Assembly: GCA_934401725.1 (NCBI GenBank)
Contig: CAKRSS010000049.1
Coordinates: 1 to 15,227 of the forward strand
Origin: an uncultured Eubacteriales bacterium
GTDB lineage: Bacteria; Bacillota; Clostridia; Oscillospirales; CAG-272
Length of the DNA: 15,227 bases
Direction of reading: 5' to 3'
Below the pieces are notes generated by a model that ran no database searches, had not been told where the DNA came from, and saw nothing but the letters and a program-made list of their open reading frames with translations. Positions 6,539 through 13,981 of the stretch are shown piece by piece. The position numbers and the translations under genes were made by a program. Position 1 is the stretch's first letter. Every line of letters starts with the position of its first letter.

Positions 6539-6988
6539 ATGGTAGACAATATAAAAAAGACGACGGGCAAGATACTCGCGGTCGACTTTGGCGACACGCG
6601 CACCGGCCTTGCAGTCTCGGACAGTGGGCGTTTTCTCGCGTCGGGGTTAGGATACGTATCGCCGGGCGGCATTGTAAAGACTGCGGATGCAGTCGCCCAG
6701 CGTGCGCGCGAGCTTGGCGTGACGGCGGTAGTCGTCGGTCTGCCTGTCAACATGAACGGCACCGAGGGTTCGCGCGCGGGGCGCTGCCGCGAGTTTGCCG
6801 GGCTGCTTGCCGAGCGTCTGCCGGGCGTTGCGCTCGACATGGTCGACGAGCGCCTGACGACGGTCGAGGCCTCGCGTTATCTCAACGCGACCGACACGCG
6901 CGGCAAGAAGCGCAAGGGCGTCATCGACTCGCTGTCGGCGGAGATAATACTTCAGAACACTCTTGACCGTTTACGGAATGGGGTATAA
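6539..6988 (+). CDS. ruvX: RuvX/YqgF family nuclease (putative Holliday junction resolvase)
   Basis: A 149-residue protein of normal family length with an RNase H-like fold. Bacterial homologues are proposed to resolve Holliday junctions, and in E. coli YqgF takes part in 5' processing of pre-16S rRNA. Landmarks: AVDFGDTRTGLAVSD (14-28) with acidic D16; VVGLPVNMNGTEG (65-77); DERLTTVEAS (103-112) with E104; and GKKRKGVIDSLSAEIIL (122-138) with D130. The three acidic residues expected at the metal site are therefore present. The ATG lies after GGGGAG, 12 bases downstream of the hydrolase stop, so it is probably the second gene of that operon. The hairpin at 7047-7108 would terminate the transcript. 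Confidence 0.94.
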   Translation: MVDNIKKTTGKILAVDFGDTRTGLAVSDSGRFLASGLGYVSPGGIVKTADAVAQRARELGVTAVVVGLPVNMNGTEGSRAGRCREFAGLLAERLPGVALDMVDERLTTVEASRYLNATDTRGKKRKGVIDSLSAEIILQNTLDRLRNGV

Positions 6989-7046
6989 TCAGTGAAATTG
7001 CGGTTTCCGCAGGTAAATGAAGTGCCCCCCAGAGTTCAGACAAAAA

Positions 7047-7108
7047 TTAAGGCTTCCCCGCGTAATTCCGACGGTGCAATTGCGCGGTGAAGCCTTAAAA
7101 AGTTTTTT
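7047..7108 (+). terminator. Long hairpin with T-run after ruvX; palindromic repeat, copy B
   Basis: TTAAGGCTTC (7047-7056) pairs exactly with GAAGCCTTAA (7089-7098). Inside it CCGCGTAATT (7058-7067) pairs with AATTGCGCGG (7078-7087) with one G-U, around the 10-base loop CCGACGGTGC. This gives about 20 pairs with one mismatch. AAAAAG and then six T follow, and GACAAAAA (7039-7046) can pair with TTTTTGTC (7104-7111). The inner part is the same repeat as at 3595-3630. It probably serves as terminator for the hydrolase-ruvX operon. Confidence 0.75.
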
Positions 7109-7113
7109 GTCCG

Positions 7114-7195
7114 TGGCGAGCGTCCGCCAGGACCAAAGAACTATCTTGAAAAGCATACGTGCATATGCAACAGCCCACCCCCATCCCAAAGAACT
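7114..7195. repeat. Dispersed copy of the left-end repeat block
   Basis: GGCGAGCGTCCGCC.GGACCAAAGAACT, then GCATACGTGCA and CAGCCCACCCCCAT, follow the order of the block at 312-416 but without its internal palindrome. A further CCAAAGAACT lies at 7186-7195. Confidence 0.6.
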
Positions 7196-7218
7196 CCCCA
7201 ATATGTCGACTAACTCTA

Positions 7219-7247
7219 TTGACTTTGGTGTATATTTGTGTTATCAT
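7219..7247 (+). promoter_or_regulatory. Promoter of the nadE-ior operon
   Basis: TTGACT at 7219-7224, a 17-base spacer and TATCAT at 7242-7247, about 48 bases before the nadE ATG. It is the only good promoter seen for the five genes that follow. Confidence 0.7.
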
Positions 7248-7294
7248 TTAATGCAATAAATATAATGCCGTGGTGTTTTTAATCGGAGGGAATT

Positions 7295-9232
7295 ATGAAG
7301 GATGTTATCAGAGTTGCGGCGGCGGTGCCGGAGGTAAAGCCGGGCAACGTCACTTTTAATCTTGAGCAAACAAAAAAATATATAGCCCGCGCCCGTGAGG
7401 CGGGCGTCCGCGTGCTGGTCATGCCCGAGCTCGGGCTGACAGGCTACTCGTGCGGCGATCTGTTCTTCAGTCAGCGGCTTCAGGAGGCCGTTGCGAACGC
7501 GATTGCAGAGCTGGAACATGAGACAGTCGGCATCACCGTCGCCGTCGGCGCGCCGATCCACACCGAGGGGCGGCTGTTCAACTGCGCCCTGCTCTATTCC
7601 GACGGAAGGCTGGTCGGCGTGGTGCCCAAAATGTACCTGCCGAACTACGGCGAGTTCGCCGAGAAGCGCTTCTTCTCGCCCGGTCTCGGTGCGCATACAC
7701 ACACCGTGCGCCTGCTCGGCCGCGACATTCCCTTTGGAAAAGGTCTGGTGTTCCGCGACTGCAACGGCCTCGGACTCGGCATCGAGATCTGCGAGGACGT
7801 CTGGGCTCCCATCCCGCCCTCGACTATGCTCGCGCTCGGCGGTGCCAACATCATTCTCAACCTGTCCGCCAGCACGACCATGGCGGCCAAGCACCTCTAC
7901 CGCCGCTCGCTCGTGACGGACATGTCCGCGCGGCTGATGGCAATGTACGTCTACACCTCGTCGGGCTACTCCGAGTCGACGGCGGACTATGTCTGCTGCG
8001 GCTACTCCGCCATCGCGTCGGGCGGCGTGCTGCTCGCCGAGAACGAAAAATATATCGACGGCGACTATATGATCTACGCCGACTCCGACCTCGGCTGCTG
8101 CCGTGCCGAGCGTCAGCGCATCGACCGCTTCGGCGACTGCGTCGCCGACTCCGACGCCTGCTCGCAGGTGCGCACGGTCGTGCTCGACAACAGCTTTACC
8201 TGCGAGAACGCCCCCTGCGACCGCATGAAAATAAGCCCCTACCCCTTCATTCCGTCGGACGAAAAGGAGCGCCGCGAGCGCGTGGCGCAGGTCTACGAGC
8301 TACAATGCGCGGCTCTGGCAAGACGCATGAAGCAGACCGGCTGCCGCCCCGTCATCGGCGTCTCGGGCGGACTTGACTCGACGCTCGCGCTCATGGTCGC
8401 CATCGGCGCGTCCGAGCGGCTCGGAAAGGGTGCTGATTACGTCCTCGGCCTGACCATGCCCTGCTTCGGCACCAGCGGCGCGACCTACAAAAACTCGCTT
8501 GCGCTCATGGAGAGCCTTAAAATCGAGTCGCGCACCGTCGTCATCGGCGACAGCGTAAAGCAGCACTTCCGCGACATCGGGCACGCCGAGAACGTCTACG
8601 ACGCCGCCTACGAGAACGCGCAGGCGCGCGAGCGCACGCAGGTGCTCATGGACGTTGCCAACATGGAGCGCGGACTTGTCATCGGCACAGGCGACCTCTC
8701 CGAGCTTGCGCTCGGCTGGTGCACCTACAACGGCGACCACATGAGCATGTACGCCGTCAACGCCTCCATTCCCAAGACGCTTATACGCGAAATGGTGCGC
8801 ATTCTCGCGGACGACGAGCGCTTCGTCGCCGCAAAGGAATATCTGCTGACCGTCGTCGGACAGCCCATCAGCCCCGAGTTGCTGCCGCCCGACGCCGTTA
8901 GCGGCAACATCGCGCAGAAAACCGAGGACATCGTCGGCCCCTACGAGCTGCACGACTTCTTCCTCTTCTATATGGTGCGCTTCGGCTACAGCCCGGCCAA
9001 GCTGTTTGAGCTGGCCACGCTCGCCTTCCGCGGCAGATACGACCGCGGGACCATCAAGCACTGGCTTGTCCGCTTTATGCACCGCTTCTTTACGCAGCAG
9101 TTCAAGCGCAGCTGCGCGCCGGACGGCGTGCTGACCGGCAGCGTGTTCGTCTCGCCGCGCGGCGGCTGGAACGTCCCGTCGGACGCCGACGGCAGCCTGT
9201 GGATAACCGAAGCGGAGAGCATTGAGGTGTGA
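7295..9232 (+). CDS. nadE: Glutamine-dependent NAD+ synthetase
   Basis: A two-domain enzyme making NAD+ from nicotinic acid adenine dinucleotide, ATP and glutamine, the last step of NAD biosynthesis. The 645 residues match the long, glutamine-using form. The N-terminal nitrilase-like glutaminase domain (about 1-270) has the triad E45 in MPELGLTGYS, K112 in VPKMYLPNYGEF and C166 in IEICEDVW. The C-terminal synthetase domain (about 320-645) has the ATP pyrophosphatase motif SGGLDS at 357-362, and GTGDLSELALGWCTYNGDH further on. GGAGGG at 7285-7290 lies just before the ATG, and a promoter at 7219-7247 lies upstream. It is the first gene of a close-packed operon; iorA starts 25 bases after its stop. 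Putting NAD synthesis with a ferredoxin oxidoreductase is unusual and may reflect only shared transcription. Confidence 0.96.
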   Translation: MKDVIRVAAAVPEVKPGNVTFNLEQTKKYIARAREAGVRVLVMPELGLTGYSCGDLFFSQRLQEAVANAIAELEHETVGITVAVGAPIHTEGRLFNCALLYSDGRLVGVVPKMYLPNYGEFAEKRFFSPGLGAHTHTVRLLGRDIPFGKGLVFRDCNGLGLGIEICEDVWAPIPPSTMLALGGANIILNLSASTTMAAKHLYRRSLVTDMSARLMAMYVYTSSGYSESTADYVCCGYSAIASGGVLLAENEKYIDGDYMIYADSDLGCCRAERQRIDRFGDCVADSDACSQVRTVVLDNSFTCENAPCDRMKISPYPFIPSDEKERRERVAQVYELQCAALARRMKQTGCRPVIGVSGGLDSTLALMVAIGASERLGKGADYVLGLTMPCFGTSGATYKNSLALMESLKIESRTVVIGDSVKQHFRDIGHAENVYDAAYENAQARERTQVLMDVANMERGLVIGTGDLSELALGWCTYNGDHMSMYAVNASIPKTLIREMVRILADDERFVAAKEYLLTVVGQPISPELLPPDAVSGNIAQKTEDIVGPYELHDFFLFYMVRFGYSPAKLFELATLAFRGRYDRGTIKHWLVRFMHRFFTQQFKRSCAPDGVLTGSVFVSPRGGWNVPSDADGSLWITEAESIEV

Positions 9233-9257
9233 ACCCGACAGGCGGAAAGGTGAAAAA

Positions 9258-11009
9258 ATGAAAAAACTTATGTTGGGCAACGAAGCGGTTGCCCGTGGAT
9301 TATATGAGGCCGGGTGCGCGGTAGTTTCGTCCTACCCCGGCACCCCCTCGACCGAAATAACCGAATTTGCGGCCAAATACAAGGAAATTTACTGCGAATG
9401 GGCTCCTAACGAGAAGGTCGCGCTCGAGACGGCTTACGGCGCGTCGCTTTACGGCAGGCGCGCCGCCTGCGCCATGAAGCACGTCGGACTCAACGTGGCC
9501 GCCGACCCGCTGTTCACGCTGTCCTACACAGGCGTGCGTGGGGGACTGGTCGTCTGCGTGGCAGATGACCCCGGAATGCACTCGTCGCAGAACGAGCAGG
9601 ACTCGCGCAACTACGCAATCGCCGCCAAGCTGCCCATGCTCGAGCCCTCCGACTCGTCGGAGGCGCGCGACATGGCCAAAGCGGCCTTTGAAATATCCGA
9701 AAAATACGACACGCCGGTGCTCCTTCGCATCTGCACGCGCACGGCGCACTCGCAGAGCATAGTCGAGCTCGGCGAGCGGGCGGAGACAGGGGCTATTCCC
9801 TACGTCAAGCAGCCCGAAAAGTACATAATGATGCCTGCCTACGCCAAACGCAAGCACCCCGTCGTCGAGGAGCGCACGGCGGCGCTGACCGCGCTCGCCG
9901 AGACGACGCCGCTCAACCGCATCGAGGGTCCGGCGCACGCCGCGCTCGGCATTATCACCTCGGGCATATGCTACCAATACGTCCGTGAGGCGTTCGCAGG
10001 GTTGCCGGAGGACAGGCAACCGCGCATACTCAAACTCGGCATGCAGAATCCGCTGCCGACCGCGCTTTTCCGCGACTTCGCCGCGAGCGTCGAAAGACTC
10101 GTCGTGGTCGAGGAGCTGGACGGCATTATCGAGCGCCACTGTCGCGCGCTGGGACTTGAGGTCGAGGGACACGAGCTCTTCCCCTGCATAGGCGAGTTCT
10201 CGCCGGAGACCGTCCGCCGCGTCTTCGGGCTCGAGGAACCGGAGGCCGCGCTGCCGGACGCGGACATGGGAGCGCTGCCCGCGCGTCCGCCCGTCATGTG
10301 TTCGGGCTGCCCGCACAGAGGTATGTTCTACGTGCTGGCAAAAAACAAAGTCACCGTCATGGGCGACATCGGCTGTTACACGCTGGGCGCGCAGCAGCCG
10401 CTCAACGCGCTGGACTCGGTGCTGTGCATGGGTGCGTCCGTCTCGGGACTGCACGGCTTCAACAAGGCCGGCGGTAGCGAGACCGAGCACCGCTCGGTGG
10501 CCGTCATCGGCGACTCGACGTTTATACATTCGGGCGTCACGGGTCTTATCAACATAGCCTATAACGCCACAAATTCAACCGTCATCATACTCGACAACTC
10601 CATCACCGGCATGACGGGGCATCAGCAGAACCCCACCACCGGCTTCAACCTGCGCGGCGACCCCGCGACCAAGGTCGACCTCGAGGCGCTCTGCCGCGCG
10701 GTCGGCATCGGGCGCGTGCGCGTCGTCGACCCCTACGACCTCGCCGCCTGCGAGGCGGCGGTGCGCGAGGAGCTGGCGGCAGACGAGCCGTCGGTCATTA
10801 TCTCGCGGCGTCCCTGCGTGCTGCTCAAGTCGGTAAAGACCGGCGCGCCGCTGCGCGTCGACCACGACAAGTGCCGCGGCTGCCGCAGGTGTATGAAGCT
10901 CGGGTGCCCGTCGCTGTCCTTCAGGGCGGGGCGCGCGGTTATCGACGACACGCTGTGCACCGGCTGCCGCGTCTGCGAGCAGCTGTGCGCGCCCGGCGCT
11001 ATCGGTTGA
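9258..11009 (+). CDS. iorA: Indolepyruvate:ferredoxin oxidoreductase, alpha subunit
   Basis: The large subunit of an oxygen-sensitive enzyme that converts aryl-pyruvates (indole-, phenyl-, hydroxyphenyl-pyruvate) plus CoA to aryl-acetyl-CoA and CO2, reducing ferredoxin; the reaction is reversible. It has 583 residues, near the usual 600. The N-terminal domain has GNEAVARGLYEAG and SSYPGTPSTEITE (8-36), with PNEKVALE including E52. The C-terminal thiamine diphosphate domain has GDIGCYTLG (369-377) and GDSTFIHSG (418-426). Two ferredoxin-like clusters close the protein: C539, C542, C545, C550 and C567, C570, C573, C577. The ATG at 9258 follows GGAAAGGTG; a TTG at 9222 would overlap nadE and is less likely. 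Its beta subunit follows after 14 bases. Confidence 0.96.
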   Translation: MKKLMLGNEAVARGLYEAGCAVVSSYPGTPSTEITEFAAKYKEIYCEWAPNEKVALETAYGASLYGRRAACAMKHVGLNVAADPLFTLSYTGVRGGLVVCVADDPGMHSSQNEQDSRNYAIAAKLPMLEPSDSSEARDMAKAAFEISEKYDTPVLLRICTRTAHSQSIVELGERAETGAIPYVKQPEKYIMMPAYAKRKHPVVEERTAALTALAETTPLNRIEGPAHAALGIITSGICYQYVREAFAGLPEDRQPRILKLGMQNPLPTALFRDFAASVERLVVVEELDGIIERHCRALGLEVEGHELFPCIGEFSPETVRRVFGLEEPEAALPDADMGALPARPPVMCSGCPHRGMFYVLAKNKVTVMGDIGCYTLGAQQPLNALDSVLCMGASVSGLHGFNKAGGSETEHRSVAVIGDSTFIHSGVTGLINIAYNATNSTVIILDNSITGMTGHQQNPTTGFNLRGDPATKVDLEALCRAVGIGRVRVVDPYDLAACEAAVREELAADEPSVIISRRPCVLLKSVKTGAPLRVDHDKCRGCRRCMKLGCPSLSFRAGRAVIDDTLCTGCRVCEQLCAPGAIG

Positions 11010-11023
11010 GAAGGGAGCAAATC

Positions 11024-11608
11024 ATGAAACAGAGTGCAAATATAATGATAGTCGGCGTCGGTGGTCAGGGAACGCTGCTGGCCTCCAAGCTGCTCGGCGG
11101 CATCCTTGTCGACGAGGGCTTTGACGTCAAGGTGTCCGAGCTGCACGGCATGAGCCAGCGCGGCGGAAGCGTCGTAACCTACGTCAAATACGGACATGAC
11201 GTCGCCGCGCCCATAATATGCGAGGGCGAGGCGGACTATATCGTCTCGTTTGAGAAGCTGGAGGCAGCGAGATGGGTCGGCTGCCTGCGCCGCGGCGGCA
11301 CTATAATCACCAACACGCAGCAGATAGACCCCATGCCCGTCACCTCGGGTGCCTGCGACTACCCCGCAGACGTGCTTGACGGCCTGCGCGAGCACGGCGT
11401 GAGAATTGTTGAGCTTGACGCGCTGAGCATCGCCGAGCAGGCGGGCTCGGCCAAGGCGGTAAATCTCGTGCTGATGGGCGTGCTGGCGCGCGAGCTCGGC
11501 ATCGAGGCCGAGCGGTGGTACGCCGCGATTGAGAGCACGGTAAAACCCTCGTTTGTCGAGCTGAATAAAAAGGCGTTCTCGCTCTCATTCGGGATAACGG
11601 ACGTCTGA
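11024..11608 (+). CDS. iorB: Indolepyruvate:ferredoxin oxidoreductase, beta subunit
   Basis: The small partner of IorA, with the pyruvate ferredoxin oxidoreductase gamma-type domain over nearly its whole 194 residues. The conserved start is IMIVGVGGQGTLLASKLLG (7-25), followed by ELHGMSQRGGSV, which is characteristic of IorB, and a C-terminal KAVNLVLMGVLA segment. The length is typical. AAGGGAG at 11011-11017 lies six bases before the ATG at 11024; an open frame reaching back to 10871 lies inside the ferredoxin region of iorA and is a shadow. The 14-base gap to iorA and 16-base gap to the next ligase gene indicate one transcript and matched synthesis of the two subunits. Confidence 0.95.
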   Translation: MKQSANIMIVGVGGQGTLLASKLLGGILVDEGFDVKVSELHGMSQRGGSVVTYVKYGHDVAAPIICEGEADYIVSFEKLEAARWVGCLRRGGTIITNTQQIDPMPVTSGACDYPADVLDGLREHGVRIVELDALSIAEQAGSAKAVNLVLMGVLARELGIEAERWYAAIESTVKPSFVELNKKAFSLSFGITDV

Positions 11609-11624
11609 TTTCTTGAGGCATAAT

Positions 11625-12935
11625 ATGAGCAAAAAATACTGGAACGAAGACCGCGAGACAGCCTCGCGGGAGCAAATAGAGCGCTGGCAGCTGGAGGGCC
11701 TTCAGCGCACCGTCCGCCGCGTTTACGAGCGCGTGCCGCTCTACCGCGAGCGCATGGACGACGCCGGAGTCACGCCCGACGACATAAAAACCCTCGACGA
11801 CCTGCGCCGCCTGCCCTTCACCTCGAAAAAGGATTTGCGCGACACATACCCCTACGGCATGTTTTCGGTGCCGATGGAGGAGGTTGTGCGTCTGCACGCC
11901 TCGAGCGGCACGACGGGCAAGCAAATCGTCGTCGGCTACACGCGGCACGACCTCGAGGTCTGGTCGGATATATGCGCCCGCGCGCTGACCGCCGCCGGCG
12001 CGACTCGCGCCGACAAGGTGCACGTCTCCTACGGCTACGGCCTGTTCACAGGCGGCCTCGGACTGCACGGCGGCGTCGAGCGCATTGGGGCGACGGTCAT
12101 CCCCGTCTCCTCAGGCAACACGGCGCGGCAGATCACCATAATGCAGGATTTCGGCTCGGACATTCTCTGCTGCACCCCCTCCTACGCCATGTACATCGCC
12201 GAGGAGCTGGAAAAGGCGGGCGTCGACACGTCCGCAATGCCGCTGCGCGCCGGTATCTTCGGCGCCGAGCCCTGGACGGAGGAAATGCGGCGGCAGATCG
12301 AGCAAAAGCTCAACATCCGCGCATATGATATTTACGGACTTACCGAGATAATGGGCCCCGGCGTGGCGTACGAGTGCGAATGTCAGCACGGCATGCACGT
12401 CAACGAGGATCATTTCATAATCGAAATAATCGACCCCGCGACCGGCGAGCCGGTTCCGGACGGCGTACAGGGCGAGATAGTGTTCTCCTGCATAACCAAG
12501 GAGGCCTTCCCTCTCATACGCTTCCGCACCAAGGACATCGGAGTCATTACGCATGAGACCTGCGAGTGCGGGCGCACCTTCGTGCGCATGTCCAAGCCGC
12601 GCGGCCGGACGGACGACATGCTGATAATCCGCGGCGTCAACGTCTTCCCGTCGCAGATTGAGACGGTGCTGCTGCGCCTCGGCTTCGCGCCGAACTATCA
12701 GCTGGTCGTCGACCGCGTCAACAACCTCGACACGCTCGAGGTGCGGCTCGAAATCACGCCCGCAACCTTCAACGACGTCACAACGGTGCTCTCGGGCATC
12801 GAGCGCGGCATCGCGGAGGAGCTTAAGAGCCTGCTCGGCATCTCGGCCAAGGTGACGCTTGTCGCACCGGGCTCCATTGCGCGGTCGGAGGGCAAGGCGG
12901 TGCGCGTCATCGACCACCGCAAGCTGCTCGACTGA
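11625..12935 (+). CDS. paaK: Phenylacetate-CoA ligase (aryl-acetate:CoA ligase)
   Basis: An AMP-forming ligase that activates phenylacetate or a related aryl-acetate with ATP and CoA. Its 436 residues match the PaaK family. The adenylate-binding P-loop is SSGTTGK at 93-99; YGLTEIMGPG (237-246) is the second adenylation motif; RFRTKDIG and GRTDDMLIIRGVNVFPSQIE mark the family C-terminal domain. The ATG at 11625 has GAGG (11615-11618) seven bases ahead; a TTG at 11613 in the same frame is less likely. Placed directly after iorAB, it links free aryl-acetates with the CoA esters made or used by that enzyme. The exact acid (phenyl-, indole- or hydroxyphenyl-acetate) cannot be fixed from sequence. 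No other phenylacetate catabolic genes (paaABCDE) are present, which fits an anaerobic role. Confidence 0.93.
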   Translation: MSKKYWNEDRETASREQIERWQLEGLQRTVRRVYERVPLYRERMDDAGVTPDDIKTLDDLRRLPFTSKKDLRDTYPYGMFSVPMEEVVRLHASSGTTGKQIVVGYTRHDLEVWSDICARALTAAGATRADKVHVSYGYGLFTGGLGLHGGVERIGATVIPVSSGNTARQITIMQDFGSDILCCTPSYAMYIAEELEKAGVDTSAMPLRAGIFGAEPWTEEMRRQIEQKLNIRAYDIYGLTEIMGPGVAYECECQHGMHVNEDHFIIEIIDPATGEPVPDGVQGEIVFSCITKEAFPLIRFRTKDIGVITHETCECGRTFVRMSKPRGRTDDMLIIRGVNVFPSQIETVLLRLGFAPNYQLVVDRVNNLDTLEVRLEITPATFNDVTTVLSGIERGIAEELKSLLGISAKVTLVAPGSIARSEGKAVRVIDHRKLLD

Positions 12936-12959
12936 TATTTTTGAAAGGATGGTTTTGCT

Positions 12960-13397
12960 ATGACGATTACACAGCTCTCTGTCTTTGTTGAGAACGCTCC
13001 CGGCGCGCTGGCGCGCATCACGTCGGTGCTCGCCGAGAACAATATCGATATTCGCGCCATGTCGCTGGCTGAAACGCAGAATTTCGGCGTCCTTCGCCTG
13101 ATAGTCGACGACCCGACGCGCGCGGGCGAGGCGCTTGAGAAGAACAACATAGTTTTCCACTTTACAAACGTGGTGGCCGCCGCCATCCCCGACGAGCCGG
13201 GCGGACTTTCGCGCGTGCTGTCGGTGCTGTCTGACGCAGGCATCAATATCACTTATATGTACGCCTTTATAGCGGTCTCCGGGCATTACGCCACGGTCGT
13301 GCTGCGCATTTCAAGCGCGCAGCGCAAGCAGGCCGCCGAGGTTCTCGGCGCTGCGGGCGTCCGGATATTCAGCCAGGAGGATATTTGCCGGCTCTGA
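12960..13397 (+). CDS. Tandem ACT-domain protein
   Basis: A 145-residue protein made of two ACT domains, about residues 4-66 (LSVFVENAPGALARI, then VLRLIVDDP) and 70-140 (AAAIPDEPGGLSRVLSVL, then YATVVLRI). ACT domains bind amino acids and related small molecules at domain interfaces. No catalytic or DNA-binding domain is attached, so it is likely a regulatory or sensor subunit. It is the last gene of the nadE-iorAB-paaK operon, 24 bases after paaK, with AAAGGATGG before the ATG. Similar stand-alone ACT proteins are known beside ior and paaK genes in anaerobes. An aromatic amino acid or aryl-acetate is the obvious candidate ligand, but this is inference from position. The pair of DEPGGL/ENAPGAL turns supports two functional ligand-binding loops. 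Confidence 0.9.
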   Translation: MTITQLSVFVENAPGALARITSVLAENNIDIRAMSLAETQNFGVLRLIVDDPTRAGEALEKNNIVFHFTNVVAAAIPDEPGGLSRVLSVLSDAGINITYMYAFIAVSGHYATVVLRISSAQRKQAAEVLGAAGVRIFSQEDICRL

Positions 13398-13450
13398 CGC
13401 AGCATATAAAGCTGCGCCGAGCAGTCCAGACGTACAGCGCGACTATAACG

Positions 13451-13489
13451 AAAAACACCCCCACCGCATTCATACGGTGGGGTGTTTTT
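13451..13489. terminator. Bidirectional terminator between ACT gene and GNAT gene
   Basis: AAAAACACCCCCACCG (13451-13466) pairs with CGGTGGGGTGTTTTT (13475-13489) apart from one bulged base. T-runs are present on both strands. It ends the nadE-ACT operon and also the minus-strand TIM-barrel/GNAT pair; the GNAT stop codon at 13488-13490 lies within its T-run. Confidence 0.88.
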
Positions 13490-13961
13490 ATATATTCATT
13501 TCCATGTACCGGCGGATGTCGCGGAAGCCGATGGCCTCGTAAAACCTCACTGCGTCCTCGTTGAAGCTCCAGACGTCGAGCTCGAGGCGCGAGAAGCCCT
13601 TTTTCGCGGCTTCATCACGGCAGAAACCTATCAGCGCCGTCCCGACGCCGCGACGGCGGAAGGCGGCGTCGACGCCGAACTCCTCGATGTGGTAGTACCG
13701 TCGCGCGCACATGTAGGGCGACTCGGGGCGATCAACGTAAGTCACCGCCGCAAAGCCGCAGACGACGCCGTCCATGCAGGCAACAATAACGTCGGAATTC
13801 TCGCTCTCGTAAAGCTCATGTACGTGCTCGCGCAGCTCGGCACAAAAACCGGGACGGAAAATGTCCGGTCTGCCCTCCGCGTGCAGCTCGCTTACCTGTT
13901 CGCGAAGCTCGTTCACGCGCTCAAGCTCGTCCGCACGCGCATATCTGACTGTCAGACTCAT
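13488..13961 (-). CDS. GNAT-family N-acetyltransferase
   Basis: A 157-residue single-domain acetyltransferase using acetyl-CoA. Motif A is seen as EFGVDAAFRRRGVGTALI (about 94-111), whose RRRGVGTA is the CoA pyrophosphate-binding loop. Motif B follows with LELDVWSFNEDAVRFYEAIGF and the common ending RDIRRYMEMNI. The substrate is unknown; the general GNAT pattern fits small molecules or protein N-termini equally. The ATG at 13961 has no strong Shine-Dalgarno site, and it lies 20 bases after the stop of the upstream minus-strand gene, so it is probably translated by coupling with that gene. Its TAA stop sits in the shared terminator. Confidence 0.88.
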   Translation of the reverse strand: MSLTVRYARADELERVNELREQVSELHAEGRPDIFRPGFCAELREHVHELYESENSDVIVACMDGVVCGFAAVTYVDRPESPYMCARRYYHIEEFGVDAAFRRRGVGTALIGFCRDEAAKKGFSRLELDVWSFNEDAVRFYEAIGFRDIRRYMEMNI

Positions 13962-13981
13962 GGCGGATTGCGCTCTGGGGC

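Larger units (their letters stand above)
6989..7294. other. Intergenic region with terminator-like palindrome and repeat block
   Basis: There is no gene here. It contains the large hairpin at 7039-7111, a block of the AAAGAACT repeat (7114-7195) with a second CCAAAGAACT at 7186, and the nadE promoter (7219-7247). The small plus-strand ORF at 7017-7259 lies across the hairpin and has no supporting features. Confidence 0.75.

Noticed and set aside
7100..7294. Riboswitch or T-box leader before nadE
   Set aside because: No T-box sequence, no NAD-riboswitch-like conserved core, and the only strong hairpin lies upstream of the promoter.
9300..10529. Minus-strand open frame of 409 codons
   Set aside because: Antisense shadow of iorA caused by high GC at third positions; its predicted peptide resembles no family and has no start signals.
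12111..13286. Minus-strand open frame of 391 codons
   Set aside because: Spans paaK and the ACT gene in antisense; both are clearly coding on the plus strand.
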